Assembly: GCF_910583865.1 (NCBI RefSeq)
Contig: NZ_CAJTYX010000046.1
Span: 1-19,411 of the forward strand
From: an uncultured Muribaculum sp.
GTDB lineage: Bacteria; Bacteroidota; Bacteroidia; Bacteroidales; Muribaculaceae
Length of the DNA stretch: 19,411 nt
Direction: 5' to 3'
The notes beneath the pieces were generated by a model. It was given only the letters and a program-made list of their open reading frames with translations, did no database searches and had not been told where the DNA came from. A program made the position numbers and the translations under genes. Positions 9,105-15,328 of the stretch are shown one piece after another (the first letter of the stretch is position 1; every line of letters begins with the position of its first letter).

Positions 9105-9121
9105 ACACAAAAAACAGACAT

Positions 9122-9359
9122 CGGAGTGGTTTATTTTCCGTAAACTTGGGATAGAAAATTAAGAATTTATCCCCAATTTTCATAGTCTGATTTTGAGGGG
9201 ATTATATTTTTTGAACTACTGATGATATGCGGTGATTTGCGGCTTTTTTCTCATTCAGTACACAATTTGTACGATTCAGTTGTTAATATGTGTTGAGGGC
9301 GATTTTCAACGATTACCAAACCGCGCTATCTTTGCGCCAAAAACAAGAATAGCAAGACT
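9122..9359. other. Divergent intergenic region, probable chromosome-element junction
   Basis: This stretch of about 240 bases lies between the helicase start and the integrase start and has no gene I can support. It is AT-rich and holds several dyads. One is an imperfect repeat of TTGGGATA...TATCCCCAA at 9146-9177. Another is a perfect GTACA-CAATT-TGTAC at 9258-9272, nested between two ATTCAGT direct repeats 21 bases apart (9253 and 9274). A third is GTTGA...TCAAC at 9292-9296 and 9306-9310. Elements of this family carry the integrase gene beside one attachment site, so the left junction (attL) should lie here. The right end is outside the window, so the duplicated core cannot be identified. 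Confidence 0.45.
9304..9334 (+). promoter_or_regulatory. Probable integrase promoter
   Basis: TATCTTTG at 9327-9334 is a full match to the Bacteroidetes -7 consensus TAnnTTTG. TTTC at 9304-9307, 19 bases upstream, is a one-mismatch -33 box (TTTG). The start of transcription would be near 9340, giving a leader of about 20 bases before the integrase ATG at 9360. The GTTGA/TCAAC dyad at 9292-9310 overlaps the -33 box and could be an operator. Confidence 0.55.
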
Positions 9360-10607
9360 ATGGCGAAAGTTGAAAACAAGAACAAACAAAATCCAAAGCT
9401 GGTGCAGACCGTGTTGAAAGACGGCCGTGCCAGTCTCGCGCTGGAATACTATCTCGGACGCACCGAGACCCCCGTGCTTGATGACGAGGGCAACCACGTC
9501 ATATATACGGAGGGGGCTATGGCGGGAAAGCCGAAATACAAAATCAAACACAACCGCAAACGCGAGAACCTGAACCTCTACCTCATACTGAACCCCCGGA
9601 CACAGGCAGAGCGAACCCAGAACAAGAACACTCTCACCCTCGCCGAGAAGATACGCTTTGAGCGTGAGCAGGAATTTCTCGAAGACCGCGAAGGATACCG
9701 CCTTAAGAAAGAGAAGGAGACTGACTTTCTCCGCTACTTCCGCAAACATCGCGACGACGAAATCTATGCCACGCCTACGAGGGTCGCCCTCGGCACCGCC
9801 TACCGGCGTTTCATAGACTTCCTTTCCGGTATTCAGAAATACCGACGCTACACCGAGTTTCTCAGAATGGACCTCCTCACCACGGAAATGGTGTCGGGAT
9901 ATGCAGACCACCTGAAGAAAGTGTCGGTCGGCTACGGGGCGTCGCACTGCCTCGGAATGTTCAAAAAGGTGATAGCCTGCGCCGTGGAGGAGGGCCTGAT
10001 GAAGAAAAACCCTGCCAAGGGGATAGTCATGCGCATGGACCGTCTCGCGCTTAGGAAGTCTATACTTACTCTTGACGAGGTGAAAACTCTCGCCATTACC
10101 CCTTACGAGGGGGGAGAGCCGGACATAAGGAGAGCGTTCCTGTTCAGCCTTTATACAGGCATACGCTGGTGCGACGTGCGTAAACTGAAATACTCCAATG
10201 TGGACTTTGCCACGGGGGTATTGAAATTCGAGCAGAGCAAGATTGCGGGACGCAGCAAGAACAGCGGCGTAGTGACCCCGCTGAGTCCGATGATACTTAA
10301 ACTCATCGGTCCACCCCCGACCGGGGAAGCCCTGTCGCAGACGATATTCACCCTTCCGAGTTCGTGGTCCTGCAACTATCATATCGGAAAATGGGTGGCA
10401 AAGGCCGGCATCCCCAAGCATATCACATGGCACTGTGCCCGCCACAGTTTCGCGGTGAACGTGCTTAACGGCGGAGCCAACATAAAGACGGTGCAGGCAC
10501 TTATGGGACACGCCAGCATCGAGATGACGGAGAAATACCTCCACGTCGTTGACGAGTTGAAGCACAAAGCCATTAACAGTCTCCCGGAGCTTGAAATGGC
10601 GCAGTGA
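9360..10607 (+). CDS. Tyrosine recombinase / integrase of a Bacteroidetes conjugative element
   Basis: This protein would catalyse integration and excision of the element. It has 415 residues, close to IntDOT of CTnDOT. The N-terminal part (about 1-110) is basic and fits an arm-site-binding domain. Residues of about 115-225 look like the SAM-like core-binding domain, and 235-400 is the catalytic domain. The catalytic set is complete: R269 in YTGIRWCDV, K294 in EQSKIAGR, H358 and R361 in WHCARHSF, H384 in LMGHAS, and nucleophile Y393 in EKYLHV. It has its own promoter upstream and a strong terminator downstream, so it forms a single-gene unit. The codons lean to C-ending forms (AAC, GAC, CTC) compared with the glycine cleavage genes, in keeping with transfer. 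The start at 9360 follows the promoter at a sensible distance. Confidence 0.95.
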   Translation: MAKVENKNKQNPKLVQTVLKDGRASLALEYYLGRTETPVLDDEGNHVIYTEGAMAGKPKYKIKHNRKRENLNLYLILNPRTQAERTQNKNTLTLAEKIRFEREQEFLEDREGYRLKKEKETDFLRYFRKHRDDEIYATPTRVALGTAYRRFIDFLSGIQKYRRYTEFLRMDLLTTEMVSGYADHLKKVSVGYGASHCLGMFKKVIACAVEEGLMKKNPAKGIVMRMDRLALRKSILTLDEVKTLAITPYEGGEPDIRRAFLFSLYTGIRWCDVRKLKYSNVDFATGVLKFEQSKIAGRSKNSGVVTPLSPMILKLIGPPPTGEALSQTIFTLPSSWSCNYHIGKWVAKAGIPKHITWHCARHSFAVNVLNGGANIKTVQALMGHASIEMTEKYLHVVDELKHKAINSLPELEMAQ

Positions 10608-10623
10608 TTGATTCGACATCAGT

Positions 10624-10654
10624 AAAGCCGACACAGCCGAGTGTCGGCTTTTTT
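10624..10654 (+). terminator. Intrinsic terminator of the integrase gene
   Basis: AAAGCCGACAC and GTGTCGGCTTT form a perfect 11-bp stem with a 6-base loop, running straight into six T residues (10649-10654). It begins 16 bases after the integrase stop codon. This is a textbook rho-independent terminator and isolates integrase transcription from the downstream operon. Confidence 0.9.
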
Positions 10655-10778
10655 CATGCCCGTATTGAGGCCATTGTGGATGTTCGGGGACAAGACTCCG
10701 TAAAAACAGGTTTTAATTGTTTTCAGACATCAATACATTATATATTGAATGTATTATACTCAGATTTGGAAAAAGTCT

Positions 10779-10818
10779 TGTCACGTTGGCGACATTGTTA
10801 TGACAATATACTGACAAT
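10779..10818 (-). repeat. Phased TGACA repeats, cluster 1
   Basis: TGACAAT occurs at 10801 and again at 10812, with CGACATT at 10790, so three copies are exactly 11 bases apart. A TGTCA at 10779 continues the same spacing in the opposite orientation. One-turn spacing of short repeats is typical of cooperative binding sites on one face of the helix. The core is the reverse complement of the TGTCA repeats at 11364-11402. Confidence 0.6.
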
Positions 10819-10880
10819 CCGCTATTTGTGAAAATCAAAATCCTTTTTGATATTGTTATACATCCGACTGCCGCAAAGCC

Positions 10881-10895
10881 TCCGCGGGTCGCGGA
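10881..10895. repeat. GC-rich perfect hairpin
   Basis: TCCGCG and CGCGGA pair perfectly around a GGT loop. The flank can pair differently: CTCCG (10880-10884) is complementary to CGGAG (10907-10911), so two exclusive structures are possible. No T-run follows (the next bases are TTAAATATTAA), so a plain terminator is unlikely. It lies in the leader or promoter region of the excisionase-like gene. Confidence 0.4.
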
Positions 10896-10944
10896 TTAAA
10901 TATTAACGGAGAAAAAAATGAACATTTAGCCGTGTTACGGCGAT

Positions 10945-10969
10945 TTTACATATTGCATGGGTATGTAAA
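10945..10969. promoter_or_regulatory. Inverted repeat upstream of the excisionase-like gene, possible operator
   Basis: TTTACATA and TATGTAAA are perfect inverted 8-base arms around a 9-base spacer, centred 38 bases before the ATG at 10995. A near -7 sequence (TACCTTG, 10975-10981) follows, so the dyad would overlap the upstream part of that promoter. This is the usual position for a repressor or autoregulator site. Function is inferred from position only. Confidence 0.45.
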
Positions 10970-10994
10970 CCCTATACCTTGCGGTTTTTATTAG

Positions 10995-11333
10995 ATGGAT
11001 AACAACATAGTCATTATCCCCTTTGATAATTTGAGGGAGCTAATCAACAACGCGGTCAGCGAGAGCCTTGATAAAATACTCGCAGCATCACAACCCAAGA
11101 GGGAGCAGGAATCGGTGGACATAGACGGTGCGTTGGAGTTTCTGAATTCCAACGGCTACCGTATTGCCAAGGGCCAGCTATACAAGGAAACGTCTGCCGG
11201 CAACATCCCATTCCACAAATTCGGGCACCGTCTCCACTTCCGCATCTCCGAACTGAGGAAATGGGCGGAACTGCGTCTCACGACCGGAAACGCGGTCGGA
11301 TACCTTGACTATGCGCAGGATAATAAACGATAA
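10995..11333 (+). CDS. Small excisionase-like helix-turn-helix protein
   Basis: This 112-residue protein has an N-terminal helix-forming stretch (LRELINNAVSESLDKILAA) and a MerR/AlpA-type winged-helix of the HTH_17 kind. In the latter, the recognition region reads SVDIDGALEFLNSNGYRIAKGQLY, followed by GNIPFHKFGHRLHFRISELRKWAE. The turn with an HK-x-G wing and an R-x-S-E-L-x-x-W end is usual for element excisionases and AlpA-like regulators. It lies between the integrase and the main operon and is flanked on both sides by phased TGACA/TGTCA repeats, which it may bind. It could be a recombination directionality factor, a transcription regulator, or both. No Shine-Dalgarno site is seen, which is normal in Bacteroidetes. 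Confidence 0.75.
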   Translation: MDNNIVIIPFDNLRELINNAVSESLDKILAASQPKREQESVDIDGALEFLNSNGYRIAKGQLYKETSAGNIPFHKFGHRLHFRISELRKWAELRLTTGNAVGYLDYAQDNKR

Positions 11334-11583
11334 ATAAGGTCACATTACAATCATCATGTAAAAAGTCAGAAAGCTGTCATAACTCTGTCAGTAGCCTGTC
11401 AGAGAAAACATCACAGTGTCGATGTTTTAATTCTGAAAATCGCCCAAAACCAAAAAACAAGAAAATGAAGATACGACAGACAAGACCCCCTCCCCGGTGA
11501 CAGGGGCATCCGAAAAAAGGAACAGTCCCTATTCCACCCGGAAACAAGAGAAAACCGAAACATAAAAACAGGAGCGTAAATCC
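11334..11583. other. Non-coding region upstream of the xis/orf3/exc-like operon
   Basis: This 250-base gap holds four TGTCA-type repeats at 11-base spacing near its left end, followed by an A-rich, C-rich leader-like tract. Small hairpins in the tract include GGAACAG-TCC-CTATTCC (11519-11535, one mismatch) and a CCCC/GGGG stem around 11487-11506. No clear TAnnTTTG box is visible, so the operon promoter may use other signals or need an activator. I see no gene in it. Confidence 0.5.
11364..11402 (+). repeat. Phased TGTCA repeats, cluster 2
   Basis: GTCA occurs at 11365, 11376, 11387 and 11398, exactly 11 bases apart. The last three copies share CTGTCA and the first reads AAGTCA. The base after GTCA is G, T, G and G in turn. 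The six bases between cores differ, so the repetition is of a spaced core, not of a simple duplicated unit. This arrangement fits iterons or a cooperative array for a helix-turn-helix protein. Confidence 0.65.
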
Positions 11584-12024
11584 ATGATTGGGCTCCGTAA
11601 CATTTATTCACTAACAATGAGCGAAACAGCCATAGATTATTGCAGCGAAATAAGTGCTATGCGAATCCGCATGGATGAGATGCACGGCATAATGCAAAAG
11701 GTGCTGGCGTTTGTGGATGGTCCGGACGCAGCACCGATAAAAACAAAAGGGAGACCGCAGTATGAGGACTACTATCTTGACGACGTGGAGAGGAACTACC
11801 TTGTCACCTGCAAGGAACTCCAGCTGATCTGGATGGTATGCGAGAGGACCGCCTACCGCTATATCAAGAAATACAGCCTTACCGATGTAGGGGATGGGGG
11901 CACGAGCCAGTTCAGGCTCGGAGACGTCACCGACGCAATATCCACATACGGGATTGACTTCAGCCGCAAGACAATAATGGCGATACTCGAAAAACGCCGC
12001 ATAAAAACACCGCCACGCCCATGA
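11584..12024 (+). CDS. Small helix-turn-helix protein, Xis-like, first gene of the excision-type operon
   Basis: This 146-residue protein has an N-terminal helical stretch (about 15-45, ISAMRIRMDEMHGIMQKVL). A central winged-helix-like region around LVTCKELQLIWMVCERTAYRY ends in TSQFRLGDVTDAIS. The small size, the basic helix and the position before a second HTH gene, a DUF3945 protein and an Exc-like protein recall Xis2c of CTnDOT, but I make no strict homology claim. The start at 11584 has an AGGAG nine bases upstream. An in-frame ATG at 11617 (MSETAIDY) is a strong alternative, because the first eleven residues look non-conserved. The stop overlaps the next start (ATGA), so translation is probably coupled. 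Confidence 0.7.
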   Translation: MIGLRNIYSLTMSETAIDYCSEISAMRIRMDEMHGIMQKVLAFVDGPDAAPIKTKGRPQYEDYYLDDVERNYLVTCKELQLIWMVCERTAYRYIKKYSLTDVGDGGTSQFRLGDVTDAISTYGIDFSRKTIMAILEKRRIKTPPRP

Positions 12025-12341
12025 CAACCGACACCACAGCCCTTATGGGTCTCCTCAGGACAGTGATTGAGAGGCTCGACAGCATAGACAGCCGTCTCAA
12101 CGGCACCGAATTCCAGATGCCACGGCTGCTGACCCCCAAGGAGGTGGAACGGAAGTTCGGGATAAGCGAGCGGCAGCAGTACAATCTAAGGAAAGACGGC
12201 ACACTCCCCTATATCCGCAAGACACCCGGCGGTCCCATACATTACCTGACCCCCGACGTGCTCGGATACATACTGGGTGACGACACCCGCGGCTGCGTCG
12301 CGGCCGGAAAACGGCAAGAGACCGTCCACATAGCAACATAG
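12021..12341 (+). CDS. Small HTH_17-type excisionase-like protein
   Basis: This 106-residue protein has a short N-terminal coiled-coil-like helix (LLRTVIERLDSIDSRLNG). It is followed by a MerR/excisionase winged helix: LLTPKEVERKFGISERQQYNLRK, then the wing GTLPYIRKTPGGPIHYLTPDVLGYI. That pattern is typical of the HTH_17 family of element excisionases. The start overlaps the upstream stop by four bases and the next gene follows after 5 bases, so it is in the same operon. Its position corresponds to Xis2d in the CTnDOT excision operon, where small HTH proteins act with the integrase in excision and regulate transfer genes. Equivalence here is by position and fold only. Confidence 0.75.
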   Translation: MTTDTTALMGLLRTVIERLDSIDSRLNGTEFQMPRLLTPKEVERKFGISERQQYNLRKDGTLPYIRKTPGGPIHYLTPDVLGYILGDDTRGCVAAGKRQETVHIAT

Positions 12342-12346
12342 ATAAA

Positions 12347-13744
12347 ATGGCACAAGACCAGACACCCGACAAAGAACAGGTGCTCATAGCCCGCAACAAC
12401 GAGACAGGCCAGACCGGAGCGGTCGCGGGACTCAACGAGGACGGCACACCTATAATGAAGGATGCCAAGACCGCCTCACTCGGAGACCTTGTGAAATTCA
12501 ACATTCGCCAGAACCCGATAGAGGCTTTCCTGTCCAACTTCATGCGGCAGTGCAAGAACCCCTCGCTGTTCGGATTTTTCAAGGCCGACGCCGAAACATT
12601 CGACAAGGTGGGTCCCGTCATGGCAGAGATGCTCAAAGACCCCGAAGCCAACAAAGACCTCCTCGCCCCGGCAAAGGTCGAACTTCCCTCACAGGAGGAG
12701 AGCAAAAAGGAGAGCCGCTACAAGGCCATTGACCCCGACAAGGTGGACTGGGAGGAACTCGGCACACGCTGGGGCATCGACCGCAAATCCCTCGACGAGT
12801 CCGGAGACCTGCGCGAGATGCTCTACAACCGCAAATCGGGACTCGTGAACGTCACTCCGACGCTGTTCGGAGAGAAATACACGCTGGCGGCCCGACTGTC
12901 ATTCAGGACCGACCCCGACGGCAGCGTCAAGGTGGTGCCGCATTTCATATGCAGACAGCCACGGCTTGACGAGGAATTCAAGGGCATGACCTTCACCGAC
13001 GAGGACAAGGCCAACCTCCGTAACACGGGTAACCTCGGCCGCATCGCCGATCTGGTGGACAGCACCACGGGCGAGAAAGTTCCCTCCTTCGTCAGCATCG
13101 ACCGCTACACCAACGAGATTGTATCGGTGCCTGTCAAGGATGTGTATGTCCGCGACACCATAGGCCAGACCAAGCTCACGATCCAGGAGGTCGAGGAACT
13201 GAAGAGCGGAAAGGCCCTCCCGCCCAAACGCATCTCAGGCAAGAACGGCAAGGAATACACCGTGACCCTCCAGATCAGCGCGGACCGCCGGGACGTGGAA
13301 TTTGTCCCCAAGGGAGCTAAAAAGCAGAAACAGTCGCAGTCTCAGGACGGCGCACCCAAGGTCAAGACAAACACATGGCTGACCAAGGAGGGCACACTGA
13401 AACACCTGTCGCAGTGGGACCACATACCGCTCACCGAACAGCAGCAGAAGGACTATGAGTCCGGAGGTGTCGCGGTGCTGACAAACCGCGTCGACAAAAA
13501 AGGCAATCCCTGCACCCTGTACCTGTGGTACAACCCGGATAAGCAGAAGGCGGAGGCAATACCCAACGACCCGCGGCAGGGAAAGACAATCGCCCCCTCC
13601 AACGAGAGCCGGGTCCAGACTGCGGTCAACAACGAGGGCAAGACCAACGAGGCGACCAAGGGCGTAAAGGAGCCTCTTGAAAAGGGTCAGACAGCCCCCA
13701 AGGACAGCAAGCAGAAAAAGCAGTCCAAAGGCCGCAAGATGTAA
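12347..13744 (+). CDS. DUF4099/DUF3945 domain protein of conjugative elements
   Basis: This 465-residue cytoplasmic protein has an N-terminal part of about 115 residues. A DUF4099-like region follows (about 125-265: AIDPDKVDWEELGTRWGI, FGEKYTLAARLSF), then a DUF3945-like segment around 270-320 (LTIQEVEELKSGKALPPK, then NGKEYTVTLQISADRRDVEF). A second related repeat lies at about 360-400 (HIPLTEQQQKDYESGG). The last 60 residues are charged, low in hydrophobics and end in a lysine-rich tail (KQKKQSKGRKM), probably disordered and nucleic-acid binding. Such proteins sit beside topoisomerase III-like genes in Bacteroides elements. CTnDOT orf3, between xis2d and exc, is in the matching place. The biochemical function is unknown to me. 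Confidence 0.82.
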   Translation: MAQDQTPDKEQVLIARNNETGQTGAVAGLNEDGTPIMKDAKTASLGDLVKFNIRQNPIEAFLSNFMRQCKNPSLFGFFKADAETFDKVGPVMAEMLKDPEANKDLLAPAKVELPSQEESKKESRYKAIDPDKVDWEELGTRWGIDRKSLDESGDLREMLYNRKSGLVNVTPTLFGEKYTLAARLSFRTDPDGSVKVVPHFICRQPRLDEEFKGMTFTDEDKANLRNTGNLGRIADLVDSTTGEKVPSFVSIDRYTNEIVSVPVKDVYVRDTIGQTKLTIQEVEELKSGKALPPKRISGKNGKEYTVTLQISADRRDVEFVPKGAKKQKQSQSQDGAPKVKTNTWLTKEGTLKHLSQWDHIPLTEQQQKDYESGGVAVLTNRVDKKGNPCTLYLWYNPDKQKAEAIPNDPRQGKTIAPSNESRVQTAVNNEGKTNEATKGVKEPLEKGQTAPKDSKQKKQSKGRKM

Positions 13745-13778
13745 AAAATAAATTCAGAATTAAAACAAAGACACATAA

Positions 13779-14726
13779 ATGACAAAAATATTCATACTGA
13801 CAGAGAGCCGCGCGGTGGCGAAGACAATCGCCCAGTCGCTCGGCGTGAACATCCAGCGCAAGGGGTACTACTCGAAAGGCGACATCTCGGTGTCATGGAC
13901 CGGGGGCAACATCGTAACCGCGAAACCCAAGTCCCGATTTGAGTTCAGCGTGTCATCCGACATGACCGCCGACGAGACCTTTGCCGCCAACTACCGTTTC
14001 GGACCTCGTGAGAAACGCGGTGACAAGTCTTCGCGCACAGCCCGCGATGCAGCCCAGCTTTCGGTAATCAAAAGGCTGTGGCAGGAGTCCGACATCGTTT
14101 TCAACGCCATGAAACCCTCGGCTTTCGGTGAGGTCATGTTCGAGAGCATGAAAAACTATATCGGATGCAACACCAAGACTTCGAGACTGTGGCTGCGTCG
14201 TATCACACGCGCGGACATAGAGGCTGCAATCTCTGATGCCGGACACCTCCCGACCGGATATGAGACGTTCCATGACAACGCAATCGCGGAATTCACAATC
14301 GGGGTCAAGCCCGAAGACGCCGGGGTAGCCGCCGATGCCCCGTCCTATGCCCCTTGGGGACTTCCCGAATTGCAGAATGCGGCGGAGAGCCGGTTCGGAA
14401 TATCCCCGTCGGCCACCGTCGCAGCCGCCATGTCGCTTTACAACAAGGGGCTTATATCGTATCCCTCCGCCTCAAACATCCTTCCGCCGTCGGCAGCCGC
14501 AGACATAGCGGATGCTCTCGCTCTTCTCCGCCATAACCCGTCGGTGGGTAAATATGCGGAGAACACCGAGGTGACCGGCAACGAGGGTATGTGGAGAGCC
14601 GGAGCCGACGGTATCGCGCACTACGCGATTACAGTAACCGGACTTCTGCCCGTCGACCTGACGGCTGACGAGAGCAAGGTCTACAAGCTGGTTGCAGTCC
14701 ACCTGACGGAGCTGTTCGCCAAATAG
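13779..14726 (+). CDS. Short, degenerate topoisomerase III-like (Exc-like) protein
   Basis: This 315-residue protein relates to type IA topoisomerases (TopB/Exc) but is about half their length. The N-terminal TOPRIM-like part keeps the first acidic residue (E9 in ILTESRAVAKTIAQSLG). The later TOPRIM acidic motif, normally like TDAGREGE, is replaced by NAMKPSAFGE (109-118), so the metal-binding aspartates are absent. Then come RLWLRRIT (136-143), LQNAAESRFGISPSATVAAAM (from 198), and the active-site region YNKGLISYPSASN (221-233). In that region tyrosine Y228 is kept but the usual arginine of the YPRTDS motif is gone. The C-terminal domains are missing. The frame is clean, so it is a maintained protein and not fresh decay. 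By position it matches exc of CTnDOT. It probably binds DNA but should not relax it by the normal mechanism. Confidence 0.78.
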   Translation: MTKIFILTESRAVAKTIAQSLGVNIQRKGYYSKGDISVSWTGGNIVTAKPKSRFEFSVSSDMTADETFAANYRFGPREKRGDKSSRTARDAAQLSVIKRLWQESDIVFNAMKPSAFGEVMFESMKNYIGCNTKTSRLWLRRITRADIEAAISDAGHLPTGYETFHDNAIAEFTIGVKPEDAGVAADAPSYAPWGLPELQNAAESRFGISPSATVAAAMSLYNKGLISYPSASNILPPSAAADIADALALLRHNPSVGKYAENTEVTGNEGMWRAGADGIAHYAITVTGLLPVDLTADESKVYKLVAVHLTELFAK

Positions 14727-14767
14727 ACGGACATTCCGCCTTATGGCAGGGACTCCGTAATAAGACA

Positions 14768-14799
14768 AGTGGCAGACGGGGATTTATCCGTCTGCCACT
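14768..14799. repeat. Perfect 12-bp hairpin between exc-like gene and DUF1896 gene
   Basis: AGTGGCAGACGG and CCGTCTGCCACT pair perfectly around an 8-base loop (GGATTTAT). It is 41 bases after the stop of the topoisomerase-like gene and is followed by ATTACC, not by a T-run. It may act as a weak terminator, a 3' end protector of the upstream message, or a processing site. A smaller GGGG-CAT-CCCC hairpin lies at 14840-14850. Confidence 0.6.
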
Positions 14800-14887
14800 A
14801 TTACCCGGCAAGACAGTCCGGGCCGACGGAAAAAGATACGGGGCATCCCCGGTATTCCGCCGGGACAATGAAAAACCATGACGCGAG

Positions 14888-15328
14888 ATGAAAGATGCAC
14901 AGGATTACGCGCTGCTCGACTTTTATGTCCAATATCTGCGCCGACACCTTGCCGACCACCATTTCGACAAGTACAACAACGAGAAATTCATATCGGAACG
15001 TGCCGATTCGGCACTTGACATATATATAACAAACTTCCTGAGCGGCCGCGCCCCGCATATATGCCAGGAATTGGCGATGCGGACATTGCTTGAAGGGCTG
15101 TTCTTCTCCCGCTATGACGCGGTGCACGAGGTCATAGAGGAAGACTGCTGGACACGGCTCTCCCCTGAGACATGGGAGCCGACGGCGGTGCATATGGTGC
15201 GGCACCGGGATGTAAGGCCCGTGCTCGACCGCCACAATGTCAACGGGAACTACCCGGATGACCGTCAGGCGTTGCATGACGAACTTCTCGGCACGATAAC
15301 GGAAATACTCGACGGCTATGAGCTATAA
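14888..15328 (+). CDS. DUF1896 family protein
   Basis: This 146-residue protein is helix-rich and matches the DUF1896 pattern. An N-terminal LLDFYVQYLRRHLADHHFDKY helix precedes FISERADSALDIYITNFLSGR, then a helix with LAMRTLLEGLFFSRYDAVHEVIEE. The C-terminal third is polar and carries DDRQALHDELLGTITEILDG. DUF1896 proteins are small, found almost only in Bacteroidetes conjugative elements, and usually precede the large methylase-helicase gene, as here. No catalytic motif is visible and the function is unknown. Its last 11 bases overlap the start of the next gene, so the two are likely translationally coupled. A short ATG at 14878 is out of frame. Confidence 0.82.
   Translation: MKDAQDYALLDFYVQYLRRHLADHHFDKYNNEKFISERADSALDIYITNFLSGRAPHICQELAMRTLLEGLFFSRYDAVHEVIEEDCWTRLSPETWEPTAVHMVRHRDVRPVLDRHNVNGNYPDDRQALHDELLGTITEILDGYEL

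Larger units (their letters stand above)
10608..10994. other. Non-coding control region between integrase and excisionase-like gene
   Basis: This region of 387 bases has no gene I can support. In order it holds the integrase terminator, an AATACATT...AATGTATT dyad (10732-10755), phased TGACA repeats (10779-10818), an ATCAAAA-TCCT-TTTTGAT hairpin (10834-10851), and a repeated ATTGTTAT (10794 and 10852). After these come a GC-rich TCCGCG-GGT-CGCGGA hairpin (10881-10895) and a TTTACATA...TATGTAAA dyad (10945-10969) just before the next gene. The density of dyads and repeats suggests recombinase-accessory or regulator binding sites, or an origin. A 75-residue open frame beginning at 10604 crosses the terminator and is not credible as a gene. 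Confidence 0.6.

Noticed and set aside
9306..10634. 442-codon minus-strand open frame opposite the integrase
   Set aside because: It mirrors the integrase gene almost end to end and has no recognisable motif. The plus-strand protein has every catalytic residue, and high use of C/G-ending codons leaves antisense frames open.
10604..10831. 75-codon plus-strand frame after the integrase
   Set aside because: It runs through the strong intrinsic terminator at 10624-10654 and through the phased repeats. There is no start signal and no recognisable protein.
11364..11402. CRISPR array
   Set aside because: The repeated core is only about 5-6 bases with 6-base gaps. CRISPR repeats and spacers are far longer, and no cas gene is present.
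11411..11617. 68-codon minus-strand frame in the 11334-11583 gap
   Set aside because: Its composition comes from the A-rich leader read backwards. There is no promoter and no family resemblance.
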